Shown: positions 42,027 to 50,616 of the stretch, piece by piece
How positions within the stretch are numbered: the first letter of the stretch is position 1
How the letters are laid out: the number at the start of each line of letters is the position of its first letter
NCBI RefSeq assembly: GCF_002573715.1
Contig: NZ_PDHM01000013.1
Location: 62,001 to 126,000 of the forward strand
Length of the DNA: 64,000 nt
Reading direction: 5' to 3'
Source of the DNA: Paenibacillus sp. EZ-K15
Lineage (GTDB): Bacteria; Bacillota; Bacilli; Paenibacillales; Paenibacillaceae
The notes under the pieces: model-generated
The model's input: the letters and a program-made list of their open reading frames with translations, nothing else
Told to the model about the DNA's origin: nothing
Databases searched by the model: none
Translations under genes and position numbers: made by a program

Positions 42027-43655
42027 ATGAAGGCGGAAACCAGCTCGATTAACCGAACTTCTTTATTTTATGTATTGAAGGATATTCAGCTTCATACGCA
42101 ATCTATGGGTTGGCAGCAAGAAATTCTGGTTGACAACGAGCACACACTGCTGATTTTGACGGCCGGCACGGGGCGACTGCACTTGGAGGAAACGGAGTTT
42201 CACATGCGGCAAGGTCGAAGTTATCACATAACCCCCGGCTCAACAGCACGTATTCATTCTGAAACGGACGGCATGGGTTTCTATCTGTTAACCTATGAAC
42301 TTTGGAGGATGGAGGGAACTCCCTCTGGACAGGCACTGCCTGTACGAACCCCTCAATTTGCTCCGTACCAGCATCACGCCGAATGGTCATGTCTCCCGTT
42401 CTCTCAATGTATTGAATACCTGGAGGGCATTTATCGGCAGCGCGATACCTATAGCGAGTTGGAATCCTTCGACATTCATGTGCGTTTTCAGGCGTTCATG
42501 CTGTTTTTATATCGGCAGAATCAGAACGCTGCTCACCATACGAATATGCGCCAGGCTGTTGAGAAATCGATTCAACATCTACAAGAGCACTATCGAAATA
42601 ATTGGACTGTGGAGCAGTTGGCAGAGCTGGCGAACGTTGCACGCTGGCAATATACTCGGATTTTTAAAAAGATCACGACCAAGTACCCCCTTGATTATCT
42701 GAACGGGGTCCGGATTGACCGGGCAAAACAGTTGCTGCTGGCGACAGATGATCGGCTGCTGGATATTGCACAATTTGTTGGTTTTAACAACGAATATTAT
42801 TTTAATCGTCGATTCAAACAAACCGTGGGGATTTCTCCCGGACAATATCGCCGTCAACGTCATCAGGAGAAGATGCGGGTATTTGCGCCATTCCTTGAAG
42901 ATTTTCTGGTAGCCCTCGGCATAACACCGGTCGTGCAATGCGCTCACTACAGATGGGGGAGACAGGATTACCTTGGTCTGCATGATGTCCCTGTAATTGA
43001 TATTGAGCAGGAGGATATCGATGAACTTGCTCGTCACAAGCCGGACTTAATTATGATGGATAGGGGGTTCAGGCGCTGGATGTCTGACGACGGCTTGGGA
43101 CGGCTAGCTCCAACGTATGAGTTCCCGCATGCGAGTGAGGATTGGCGCATGACACTGCGTAAATCGGCGGACCTGCTGGGTAGGAAGGACCGAGTGCAGG
43201 ATGTCATCTCACAATACGAATATAAAGCTAGTGAAGCCAGGAGACTCCTTAAGCGCTCTGTCCATGCCCAAACCGTGGCCTGTCTTCGTATATCGGCTCT
43301 TGGAATCAGTTTATATTCGGGTCCGTATCACGGGTATACGGGGCCAATCCTGTACGGGGATCTGGGTCTGACCCCGCATCCACTTGTTCAGCAGTTGTCC
43401 AGGGATGCCCGGAATGCGATCCTGTCCAGGAAATGTCTGAAGCTGCTGGATGTCGATCATCTGTTTATTACGTTCGACAAGCGTCATTCTTCCTGGGAAG
43501 GCGAGGAACGTTGTTTGCTCGATGCCCCAGAATGGCGATCACTTCCGGCAGTTAGGAGCGGCTGCGTGTATGAGGTTGATTTTCTAACCTGGATGAATTA
43601 TGGGGTGATCTCTCATGGGAAAAAGATTGAGGATGTGCTGAGGGTGCTGACATAG
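42027..43655 (+). CDS. Btr-like AraC regulator fused to a siderophore-binding domain
   Basis: A 542-residue protein: an AraC-type cupin N-terminal part (about 1-150), double HTH (about 175-280: VEQLAELANVARWQYTRIFK, IAQFVGFNNEYYFNRRFK) and a C-terminal periplasmic-binding-protein domain (about 285-542). It lacks a signal peptide, so the binding domain is cytoplasmic. This is the layout of B. subtilis Btr (YbbB), which binds bacillibactin and activates feuABC. The blocks LEDFLVALGITPVVQ and RQDYLGLHDVPVIDI match LEDYLLALGVTPVVQ and KQDYLGLEVPTFDI in the upstream lipoprotein. It should activate iron-siderophore uptake genes when loaded with ligand. Confidence 0.9.
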   Translation: MKAETSSINRTSLFYVLKDIQLHTQSMGWQQEILVDNEHTLLILTAGTGRLHLEETEFHMRQGRSYHITPGSTARIHSETDGMGFYLLTYELWRMEGTPSGQALPVRTPQFAPYQHHAEWSCLPFSQCIEYLEGIYRQRDTYSELESFDIHVRFQAFMLFLYRQNQNAAHHTNMRQAVEKSIQHLQEHYRNNWTVEQLAELANVARWQYTRIFKKITTKYPLDYLNGVRIDRAKQLLLATDDRLLDIAQFVGFNNEYYFNRRFKQTVGISPGQYRRQRHQEKMRVFAPFLEDFLVALGITPVVQCAHYRWGRQDYLGLHDVPVIDIEQEDIDELARHKPDLIMMDRGFRRWMSDDGLGRLAPTYEFPHASEDWRMTLRKSADLLGRKDRVQDVISQYEYKASEARRLLKRSVHAQTVACLRISALGISLYSGPYHGYTGPILYGDLGLTPHPLVQQLSRDARNAILSRKCLKLLDVDHLFITFDKRHSSWEGEERCLLDAPEWRSLPAVRSGCVYEVDFLTWMNYGVISHGKKIEDVLRVLT

Positions 43656-43723
43656 GACGCTTTTAATAGATTGCACATGATGAACCAACTATTATCCATA
43701 TAACGTCCCGTATAAGAAAAACA

Positions 43724-43768
43724 AAGGCTGATCCCAAAGTCAATATGACTAAGGACCAGCCCTTTTTT
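43724..43768. terminator. Bidirectional terminator
   Basis: GGCTGATCC pairs with GGACCAGCC (one mismatch), with T run after; it lies between convergent genes. Confidence 0.75.
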
Positions 43769-43815
43769 ATTTCATCCTATAGGCGGTTGCTAGAACTCTA
43801 AAAGCCCGTTTGGGT

Positions 43816-45654
43816 TTAACGTAACTGAATCCGACTTAAACTGCCTCCGTCCGCAAATAAACGCTTGATGCTGCGTTCAACCTCTTCATCCGGTATTAAT
43901 GGCGGAGCCTGATGCGGTTTTGTACGGGCATCGATAATGACCGTATCACAGCCCCAATGCTTATGCTCATAGCGGCTGTTCACGCCGTGAATGTCATGGG
44001 AAGGATTGCTGCGCGTAAAGGTTGCCCACAGGAAATTACTCACTGTCGCACTCATGAATTCACTGTCATCGCACAGAATGATCATCGGACAGGAGGAGAT
44101 GGAACCTCTCGCACGGATCGCCTCGTTTAGACGCTCCATTTCCTGCCGCACTTCGGCATAACTCGTAAAAGGGGCTCCCTGGATCGCGACAATGCCGGGC
44201 ATGATCCATTTGGCTGGCGAGTATCCGGGCAGATCCGTCAAGGCTTCAGGCACCTCTTGGCACAAATCCCTTTTTTTATCCCCGACCGCCGCGAATACGA
44301 CCTTGCTCCCGGTGTTAAGCCCGGTCCCGGAATAATCGAGTGTATCGATCGTGGTATTGGTCTGAAAATGGATATCCCGGTGCAGATCGATGCGTTCCAA
44401 TATATAGGTCAAGAAGTCCTCGATGCGATGTGTGCTTAAAGGTTGTTTCTCTTCAGCCGCAATGAACAAATACTTGGCCAAGCTTAATTGGCCTGTGCCC
44501 AGTATCCGGTTGGAGATGGTGAGAAGCTCAGCCGGCTGTTTCACTTGTTGATAAGGAGTATATCGTTCGCTGCCGATGGCAAAGAGCAAGGGGTGTACCC
44601 CAGCAGCGTCCACCGCATGAACCTCTTTGACACCCGGGATTTCTTGCCGGATGGCCCCGCCAGTCAGCTCATGAATCAGTTCGCCGAAGGACGTATCTTC
44701 CTGTGGAGGTCTTCCAACGACCGTAAACGGATAGATCGCCTGTTGTTTGGCGTAGACCTTGTGCACTCGCATGACGGGAAACGGATGGACCAGGCTGTAA
44801 TAGCCCAGATGATCACCAAAAGGACCTTCCGGCTTGGTTTCACCTGGATAGATTTCCCCTGTAATGACGAAATCCGCATCGTGGCTAATGCAGTAGCCAT
44901 CAACATAGCTGTACCGGAAATGGCGTCCGGACAGTAAGCCGGCAAAGGTTAGCTCGCTCATGCCTTCCGGCAGCGGCATAACCGCTGAAATCGTATATGC
45001 AGGGGGACCCCCGATGAAACAGCTTACTTTGAGCGGCTGCCCCAATTTATTGGCCTTCGCTTGATGGATGCCGATGCCCCGGTGGATCTGGTAATGGATG
45101 CCAACTTCCTTGTTTATTTCATATTCGTTGCCTGTGAGCTGCACCCGGTACATGCCCAGATTGGAATTCATGACGCCCGGCTTCTCCGGATCTTCCGAAT
45201 AGACTTGAGGTAGCGTGACAAAAGCACCGCCATCATCCTTCCAGTGCTTAATTAACGGCATATCGGAAATTTGGATTTCCTGGAATCCGGGTGGCAGAGC
45301 CCCCGTTTTTTTGATAGGTAACGCGGTTTTAGCTGCCAATCCCGTTCCAATATATTTGAATGGATTTTTGAGCGCCTTCATCGGGTCGTTGCGCAGCGCG
45401 ATCACGTCTTGCGTGGATTCGAAGGTCTCCCGAAAAATGAATTTGCTGCGCTCAATCGTACCGAACAGGTTGGATACTGCGCGGAACCTTGAACCTTTAA
45501 CATTTTCAAATAACAGCGCCGGGCCGCCTGCGGCATAAACCTTCATATGTATGGCTGCCATTTCCAAATGAGGATCAACCTCTTCATGTATACGAACCAA
45601 ATGGCCATGTTTCTCCAGATCTATGATGCATTCTTCCAGATTATGATATTTCAT
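43816..45654 (-). CDS. UbiD-family decarboxylase (long form)
   Basis: ATG at 45654 with GGAG upstream is preferred over 26 extra in-frame codons. The 612-residue protein has the UbiD fold: KYHNLEECIIDLEKHGHLVR at the start, FGDHLGYYSLVHPFPVMRVH, and DTSFGELIHELTGGAIRQ. UbiD enzymes use prenylated FMN to decarboxylate aromatic or unsaturated acids. No ubiX-like prenyltransferase gene is nearby. The length of about 600 suggests the menaquinone or unassigned UbiD subgroup rather than the short phenolic-acid decarboxylases. The substrate is unknown. Confidence 0.85.
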   Translation of the reverse strand: MKYHNLEECIIDLEKHGHLVRIHEEVDPHLEMAAIHMKVYAAGGPALLFENVKGSRFRAVSNLFGTIERSKFIFRETFESTQDVIALRNDPMKALKNPFKYIGTGLAAKTALPIKKTGALPPGFQEIQISDMPLIKHWKDDGGAFVTLPQVYSEDPEKPGVMNSNLGMYRVQLTGNEYEINKEVGIHYQIHRGIGIHQAKANKLGQPLKVSCFIGGPPAYTISAVMPLPEGMSELTFAGLLSGRHFRYSYVDGYCISHDADFVITGEIYPGETKPEGPFGDHLGYYSLVHPFPVMRVHKVYAKQQAIYPFTVVGRPPQEDTSFGELIHELTGGAIRQEIPGVKEVHAVDAAGVHPLLFAIGSERYTPYQQVKQPAELLTISNRILGTGQLSLAKYLFIAAEEKQPLSTHRIEDFLTYILERIDLHRDIHFQTNTTIDTLDYSGTGLNTGSKVVFAAVGDKKRDLCQEVPEALTDLPGYSPAKWIMPGIVAIQGAPFTSYAEVRQEMERLNEAIRARGSISSCPMIILCDDSEFMSATVSNFLWATFTRSNPSHDIHGVNSRYEHKHWGCDTVIIDARTKPHQAPPLIPDEEVERSIKRLFADGGSLSRIQLR

Positions 45655-46065
45655 TACATAGCTCCAATCCCTTGAAGTTAGTGAACTTATTCTACTATCT
45701 ACTATTATCGACAATCTCACAGCACAGGTCAATGATACCTAATATAGACGGGACGAATGGACATATCATAAAAATCAACCTGTCCCAGAGTGTGAAGCAA
45801 AGGACAAGGCGATCTCATCATTTCAATCGAGTTCTTAATTTATTTTGTTTGACCAGCTAACAATCATTGTTCTTGTCGCGCTCTCTGTTGTATAGCAGCT
45901 CAGTTCCTCCCGGGATAAGGTCACATCCATAGGCGGCCCCAAGCTAACAAAATTTAAATTATATCAAAACGGGCCACATGCCAAGGTATGATTTACTTAA
46001 TTTACTACTGTAATGTCATGTATTCCTGCAATCCCTTCGCAACATGAAAACCTGTGTAATTAGAA
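45655..46065. other. Gene-free region between UbiD and the second ECF operon
   Basis: About 410 bases. I see short open frames without ribosome binding sites and no repeats. It presumably contains the promoter of the UbiD gene on the minus strand. Confidence 0.4.
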
Positions 46066-46097
46066 TCTAACCTTTGGTCTAGATTCGCGATCTAATA
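46066..46097 (+). promoter_or_regulatory. Candidate ECF promoter of the second sigma operon
   Basis: TCTAACCTTT with CGATCTAAT 11 bases on resembles Firmicute ECF promoters (AAC -35 core, CG[T/A]TCTAA -10). It lies about 48 bases before the start of the sigma gene, as in autoregulated ECF operons. Confidence 0.5.
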
Positions 46098-46144
46098 AAT
46101 ATAAGCAAACTGAAAAAATCATAGAAGAAAGAGGCGAGGTTCAA

Positions 46145-46684
46145 TTGTTATCAGAAATGGAGCAAGAGGTCGTATCGGCCCAAGCGGGTGACCGTGAAGC
46201 GTTTATTCGACTCTTGCAAGGAGTAGAATCAACCCTCTATTCCATTGCCCGCTCAATGCTCAGGCAAGACGAGGACTGTGCGGATGCGATTCAGGAAACG
46301 ATGCTGAAAGCCTACAAAGCCATATATGGCTTGAAAAAACCTGCTTATTTCAAAACGTGGATATGTCGCATACTGATCAACCAATGCAACGAGATACTAC
46401 GACAGAGAGCTCGTACCCAAACGATGGCAGACATTCATGTCCTATCTTCCGATGTCAAAGAGTATGAAAAAATCGATTTGCGCGAAGCAGTTGATCAGCT
46501 GGATGAATCCCTTCGAATTGTCGTCGTACTGCACTATCTACAGGATATTCCCATTAAGGATGTCGCCCACATCCTCGACATATCGGTAAACGCCGTAAAA
46601 AATCGCCTGTATCGGGCTCGTAATATCCTTCTTGCATCGTTAGATCAATCTCGGGAAAGGAAGTTGAATTATGGAGCGTTTTGA
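46145..46684 (+). CDS. ECF sigma factor (second pair)
   Basis: TTG start at 46145 with GAGGCGAGG before it; ATG 46157 is an alternative. The 179-residue protein carries region 2 (IARSMLRQDEDCADAIQETM, then FKTWICRILINQCNEILR) and region 4 (VVVLHYLQDIPIKDVAHILD, then ISVNAVKNRLYRARNILL). It belongs to the group paired with DUF4179 membrane anti-sigma factors in Bacilli. Its 3' end overlaps the next gene by 14 bases, so the pair is coupled. The trigger is unknown. Confidence 0.9.
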   Translation: MLSEMEQEVVSAQAGDREAFIRLLQGVESTLYSIARSMLRQDEDCADAIQETMLKAYKAIYGLKKPAYFKTWICRILINQCNEILRQRARTQTMADIHVLSSDVKEYEKIDLREAVDQLDESLRIVVVLHYLQDIPIKDVAHILDISVNAVKNRLYRARNILLASLDQSRERKLNYGAF

Positions 46685-47813
46685 AGTCGAAATGGAAACC
46701 TTGAAACGGAAGGAACAAAGTCAAATGCCCGAAATGGTTCGAAACCGGATCGACGAGACGTACCATACCATCGTCAATATGGAGATGCCTGCAAGACGCC
46801 GCTATATAAGGAGAGAAAGAGGCCGGGGAGTTAAAATCGCTTTGTTATCCGTTCTGACCGTTGCCGTTCTGGGTTCGTCCGTCATCGCAACCGGGCTCAT
46901 TTCACCAGCCCTTGCCCAATCTCTCCGGCAAATCCCCTTGATCGGCAGTATATTTCAAAATCAGGATGCCGGCTTGCAGACTGCTGAAAGTCAGGGTTTC
47001 GTTACGCCGGTCGACATCCAGGATACGCATGATGGCGTTTCCATAAAAATTACGAATGTCATATATGACGGAATTCGGGTAGCAATGGTGGCCACCCGTG
47101 AATCGAGCAAGAACTTCGAAGAGCCTTTGTATGAACCCATAAGGCCTGAGGGTCATTTTTATTCATCTCGGGGGATTGAACATTATTACATGGAATATCA
47201 AGGAGAGAATCTACCCGCTGGAATGAGCGCTACGGGAGAAAAAGATTCTGTACTGATCTTTACGGATGATTCGAGTTACGCCGAGGAAAACGCCCCATTC
47301 CCCGATACGTTCCATTTGTCTGTAACATTGATAATTAAAGGAATCAAAGAACCTTTCAATTTCAACGTGCCTGTCGTTAAGAACACATCGAATACCTTTT
47401 ATGTCGAGGACCCGAGTTTATCCAAAACCCATGACAACCTGAAGTTAACGATCGAAAAAATTGGACTTACTCCCATTACGACTGAAGTAGTTATCAATGT
47501 TAAGGCTGACCTAAATCTTGTTCCTGAAAAATATTTGACTACAGGTTTTCTGAATATGGAATATGAACTGGTGGATGATCAAGGTGTTTCCATGAAACCA
47601 ATCGGTGCCAGAGGCAGCTCCAAGGACCCGGAGAAATACGGCATCTATTCAAAAACAATGTATGAGCCGTTTACACACATCCCGAAGGCAATAACCATAA
47701 AGCCTTATATCAGCAACACAAAAAACGGGTTTAAGAAGGAATATATTAAGGAATTAGAAATAACCGTGCCTATTGAAACCAAAGCTGTAGGCAAAAAATT
47801 GAACAATTATTAG
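46671..47813 (+). CDS. DUF4179 membrane anti-sigma factor
   Basis: A 380-residue single-pass protein. The N-terminal part (about 1-50) should bind the sigma factor, a membrane segment follows (about 53-75, VKIALLSVLTVAVLGSSVIA), then SPALAQSL, a signal-peptidase-like site, and the extracytoplasmic DUF4179 domain. The same layout of membrane segment plus SPAxA site is seen in the RsiV-like protein of this window, which hints at a similar release mechanism by proteolysis. A terminator follows. Confidence 0.82.
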   Translation: MERFEVEMETLKRKEQSQMPEMVRNRIDETYHTIVNMEMPARRRYIRRERGRGVKIALLSVLTVAVLGSSVIATGLISPALAQSLRQIPLIGSIFQNQDAGLQTAESQGFVTPVDIQDTHDGVSIKITNVIYDGIRVAMVATRESSKNFEEPLYEPIRPEGHFYSSRGIEHYYMEYQGENLPAGMSATGEKDSVLIFTDDSSYAEENAPFPDTFHLSVTLIIKGIKEPFNFNVPVVKNTSNTFYVEDPSLSKTHDNLKLTIEKIGLTPITTEVVINVKADLNLVPEKYLTTGFLNMEYELVDDQGVSMKPIGARGSSKDPEKYGIYSKTMYEPFTHIPKAITIKPYISNTKNGFKKEYIKELEITVPIETKAVGKKLNNY

Positions 47814-47838
47814 CATTTGAATGAATGCAAAACGAAAG

Positions 47839-47868
47839 AAAGGCCGGTCTACTAGACTCGGCTTTTTC
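47839..47868 (+). terminator. Intrinsic terminator after the second ECF operon
   Basis: GCCGGTCTA / TAGACTCGGC stem with TTTTT. Confidence 0.75.
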
Positions 47869-48020
47869 TGTTTCTAACTACACTTGAAATTCCCCTGCAA
47901 CGGGGGGGATAATCCGAGCATTCGATATGATGCTCATCTTTGTTGGAATAAGCAAAGTCGTACCACGAACAGCGTCGATATGTTTATAATGAGAAATAGC
48001 CCCCATCCATGATCTTGGTG

Positions 48021-48248
48021 TTACTTTTCTTTCTTGCTGTGATTACGCTTTGCAATGTCAGTCTGGCCAAGTATGTAATCAATGCTTACGTCATGGAAAT
48101 CCGCTAGTTTGATCAATACTGAGCTAGGTACATCCAAATTTCCACTTTCGTATCTAGAGTATGTGGTTTGAGAAATGTGCAAATAATCTGCCATCTGCTG
48201 TTGTGTCAGATCTCTGTCTTCACGTAGTCCTCGAATTCGTTTATACAT
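48021..48248 (-). CDS. XRE-family helix-turn-helix repressor
   Basis: A 75-residue protein made almost wholly of an HTH_XRE domain (IRGLREDRDLTQQQMADYLH then ISQTTYSRYESGNLDVPSSV) with a short Lys-rich tail. It is divergent from the immunity-like gene cluster. Two palindromes TATGCG-N5-CGCATA in the 130-base divergent region are likely its operators (see regulatory feature). It would repress itself and the divergent genes. No ligand domain is present, so release probably depends on a partner or on dilution. Confidence 0.88.
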   Translation of the reverse strand: MYKRIRGLREDRDLTQQQMADYLHISQTTYSRYESGNLDVPSSVLIKLADFHDVSIDYILGQTDIAKRNHSKKEK

Positions 48249-48275
48249 TATATATCACCCATGAAAAGTTTAGTT

Positions 48276-48317
48276 TATGCGAAAATCGCATATTGATATT
48301 TATGCGTTTTTCGCATA
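48276..48317. promoter_or_regulatory. Paired XRE operators in the divergent promoter region
   Basis: Two 17-bp palindromes, TATGCGAAAATCGCATA (48276-48292) and TATGCGTTTTTCGCATA (48301-48317), with starts 25 bases apart. They lie between the XRE gene and the immunity-like cluster, close to the XRE start. Confidence 0.8.
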
Positions 48318-48380
48318 AAATTTATGAATAAATGATATGAGGAGTAAAGAAATCTTAGATGGAGAAGAAAGGAGCCGTAC

Positions 48381-48617
48381 ATGAACGAATTAACGAAAGC
48401 GCAAATCGTTGATCTGGTGACAAGACTGTATAATGGAGAAGGCAGCGAGGAAGAAGTGGGGGAATGGATCGAATTGCTGCAGCGGAATGTTCCCCACCCC
48501 GACATCAGCAATTTGATTTTTTGGCCGGCAAAAGATCTGACCCCAGAGGAAATCGTTGAAGAAGCTTTCCATTACAAACCGATATACATAAATACATACA
48601 GGGGGGACTGCGAGTGA
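48381..48617 (+). CDS. Colicin/pyocin-type immunity protein (Im9-like)
   Basis: ATG 48381 with GAAAGGAGCC. The 78-residue acidic protein resembles nuclease-colicin immunity proteins: QIVDLVTRLYNGEGSEEEV, then HPDISNLIFWP matches the pattern of Im9 (LVT...SEEE...HPSGSDLIYYP). Im proteins bind and inactivate DNase bacteriocins. No cognate toxin gene is in view, so this is an orphan immunity gene, which protects against toxins of competing cells. It overlaps the next gene by four bases (GTGA). Confidence 0.78.
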   Translation: MNELTKAQIVDLVTRLYNGEGSEEEVGEWIELLQRNVPHPDISNLIFWPAKDLTPEEIVEEAFHYKPIYINTYRGDCE

Positions 48618-49915
48618 GTTGGTTGGACCGGAAAACAGCGGAAGAGTGGCGCGCGGAAGGCAAACGTTATGCCGCCGATGTTAATGAATATGTGCGCATA
48701 GGGATGGAGACCCATTGGGAGGAGGAACCGCCTGCGATCGAAGAGGATCGGCGCCCAGCCATGGCCCAAGAAGTGGTTAAGATGATTGCTCTCGCTAATG
48801 AAGCCGGTGAAACGGCTATGCTTCGAGAAGAGCTGCCACCCGCGTCCTGGCCTTTGACAGGAGAGTTCAAGGAGGAAACACAGGCGGTGAAGCCCCTATA
48901 TGCATGGGAAGACGGCTATGTGCTGCTGCAAACGGGAGCTTCATGGGAGCGACGGCTTGCCTATGTCGTTGGTAGTGATAGCATAACCGAGTTAACGGGA
49001 ATCGGCTGTGCAGGAAGTTCCGCAGATGGACAGTATTTGGCAGTAGCCGATGAGAATGGGGTACGGACGATATTTTCACCGGATACTTCCTTGAACGGGC
49101 AAGAGGTTGCAAAGTTTACATGGCAGGATATTTGCAGCCGCCTGAAGGCCGATCTCAAAAATCTTGAATCACTGGCTGATGAAGAGAGACCTTATGACAT
49201 TCTCGATTGTATCATTCCGTTCGACGATGGGCGGCAGGTTCTACTCGTTAGCGAGTATGGTATTTACCTGCTGAGTGACTCGAGCGCGCAATTAATGCAT
49301 CCGGACGCCAGGGAGCTTCGAGAAGATGAGCTTGAAGATACGAGAATCGATATGGCGCACGGCGCTGTCTCGCGGGATGGCAGGTGGATGGCATATGGCA
49401 GCCAGTCCAGCGAGCATCTGCTGATGGACCTGGAAGGGAAGCAGTTGTACAGAATAGAGCCGCATTCCAGTTATCCGCATTATAGCCTGTTCACGCAGGA
49501 TGGTCGTTCCGTATGGTTTAATGCTTGCCATTTTTACAACGGGGATACGATATCCGTACCGATGCATGCTGTAGAAACGGGAGCTTTTGCAGAAGGACTG
49601 CCGATAAATGAAGAAATGCGCGTGTACGCCGGTGTCGCGCTGAAGGAGGGAGGCATTCTTGGCGATGCCTATGGATACCTCCGTTATATCAATTATGAGG
49701 GTAAAGAAATATGGCGTTACTTTGTGGGAAGTACAATTTCCGGGCTGGTCGCGACGCCGGATGAGAATTTCCTGCTGGTCGGCACCTATGGCGGTATGCT
49801 GCACCGGATTAACCTGGCAAGCGGCGTCCGGGATGAGTACAGTATTGGCACAGCCCCGATTTGTGAAACCAACCGCTGGGTATTCTGGAAGAACCGAGAG
49901 CCCTTGTCTTGGTAA
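48614..49915 (+). CDS. Beta-propeller-like protein of unknown function
   Basis: GTG 48614 with AGGGGGGAC upstream. The 433-residue protein has an N-terminal acidic segment (about 1-75), then repeated blades that end in short hydrophobic strands (for example GQYLAVADENGVRTIFSP, GRWMAYGSQSSEHLLMDLEG, ENFLLVGTYGGMLHRINLAS). No signal peptide or catalytic motif is seen. Co-translated with the Im9-like gene and followed by an Imm63-like gene, so it may be part of an immunity cluster, but its role is unassigned. Confidence 0.7.
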   Translation: MSWLDRKTAEEWRAEGKRYAADVNEYVRIGMETHWEEEPPAIEEDRRPAMAQEVVKMIALANEAGETAMLREELPPASWPLTGEFKEETQAVKPLYAWEDGYVLLQTGASWERRLAYVVGSDSITELTGIGCAGSSADGQYLAVADENGVRTIFSPDTSLNGQEVAKFTWQDICSRLKADLKNLESLADEERPYDILDCIIPFDDGRQVLLVSEYGIYLLSDSSAQLMHPDARELREDELEDTRIDMAHGAVSRDGRWMAYGSQSSEHLLMDLEGKQLYRIEPHSSYPHYSLFTQDGRSVWFNACHFYNGDTISVPMHAVETGAFAEGLPINEEMRVYAGVALKEGGILGDAYGYLRYINYEGKEIWRYFVGSTISGLVATPDENFLLVGTYGGMLHRINLASGVRDEYSIGTAPICETNRWVFWKNREPLSW

Positions 49916-49964
49916 GATCGTAAACAATCCTGCGTCATTTACGTTGCTCCTAAAGGGGGAAGAG

Positions 49965-50447
49965 ATGTCCATTATGCTTACAAAACAAGAAATGATTGAT
50001 CGAATCCTTCATCTGCTTCATAAGACGTCCATATATGCTCCTGAATACGAGAGAGTGGCAACCCTACCTTTTGAAGAGGGGTATATCGGTGATTTGAGTC
50101 CGGTTGTTCGGGTTGGAGAGCAGGACTATGAGCTCGCAATGTATGAAAGAGGCGTGCAGATGCTCAGCAAGAGGACGAAGGATGCCGATGAAGTGATCTT
50201 CTGGATTCTGGAGGATACCATTCATACCATAGCCCATATCAAGCTTCTGCAAAAATACAAGGTGGATAATGTAACCACCCATTTGAAGTATACCAAGGAC
50301 GAAATTCAAGAAATGACGGGCATGATCCGTGAATCCTTCCTTCAGATCGGCGGACAGTATGAGGAATGGCATAAGGCGGGCAAGCGGAAAGAGCTGGAGT
50401 CTCCTCATTCGGGCAGAAACGCAGGCAAAGGCACTGAGCGAAGCTAA
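49965..50447 (+). CDS. Imm63-like immunity protein
   Basis: ATG 49965 follows AAGGGGGAAG; the much longer in-frame extension runs across the propeller gene in another frame and is not used. The 160-residue protein has YELAMYERGVQMLSKRTKDA and DEVIFWILEDTIHTIAH, matching the pattern of immunity protein 63 (PF15599) as I recall it. Imm63 proteins protect against polymorphic toxins. No toxin gene is adjacent. The tail (about 135-160) is charged and probably disordered. Confidence 0.65.
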   Translation: MSIMLTKQEMIDRILHLLHKTSIYAPEYERVATLPFEEGYIGDLSPVVRVGEQDYELAMYERGVQMLSKRTKDADEVIFWILEDTIHTIAHIKLLQKYKVDNVTTHLKYTKDEIQEMTGMIRESFLQIGGQYEEWHKAGKRKELESPHSGRNAGKGTERS

Positions 50448-50564
50448 TGATGCGTGCGTATTGCTCGTATGATGAATAGGAGAGAGGCGCCGATATGGTT
50501 GAAGCACTTTTCATGGACGGAACCTTTATGCGGTTTATGAACTGATCTTAATGTAGTCATCAAA

Positions 50565-50602
50565 AAAGCAGCCGCTTCGCATATTTGCGAAGCGGCTGCT
50601 TT
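50565..50602. terminator. Strong bidirectional terminator
   Basis: Perfect 16-bp stem AAAGCAGCCGCTTCGC / GCGAAGCGGCTGCTTT. Confidence 0.92.
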
Positions 50603-50616
50603 ATCGATTCATCAGG

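Noticed and set aside
50495..50545. A 16-codon ORF with a ribosome binding site after the Imm63-like gene
   Set aside because: Too short to judge, ends just before a terminator, no similarity to known small proteins.
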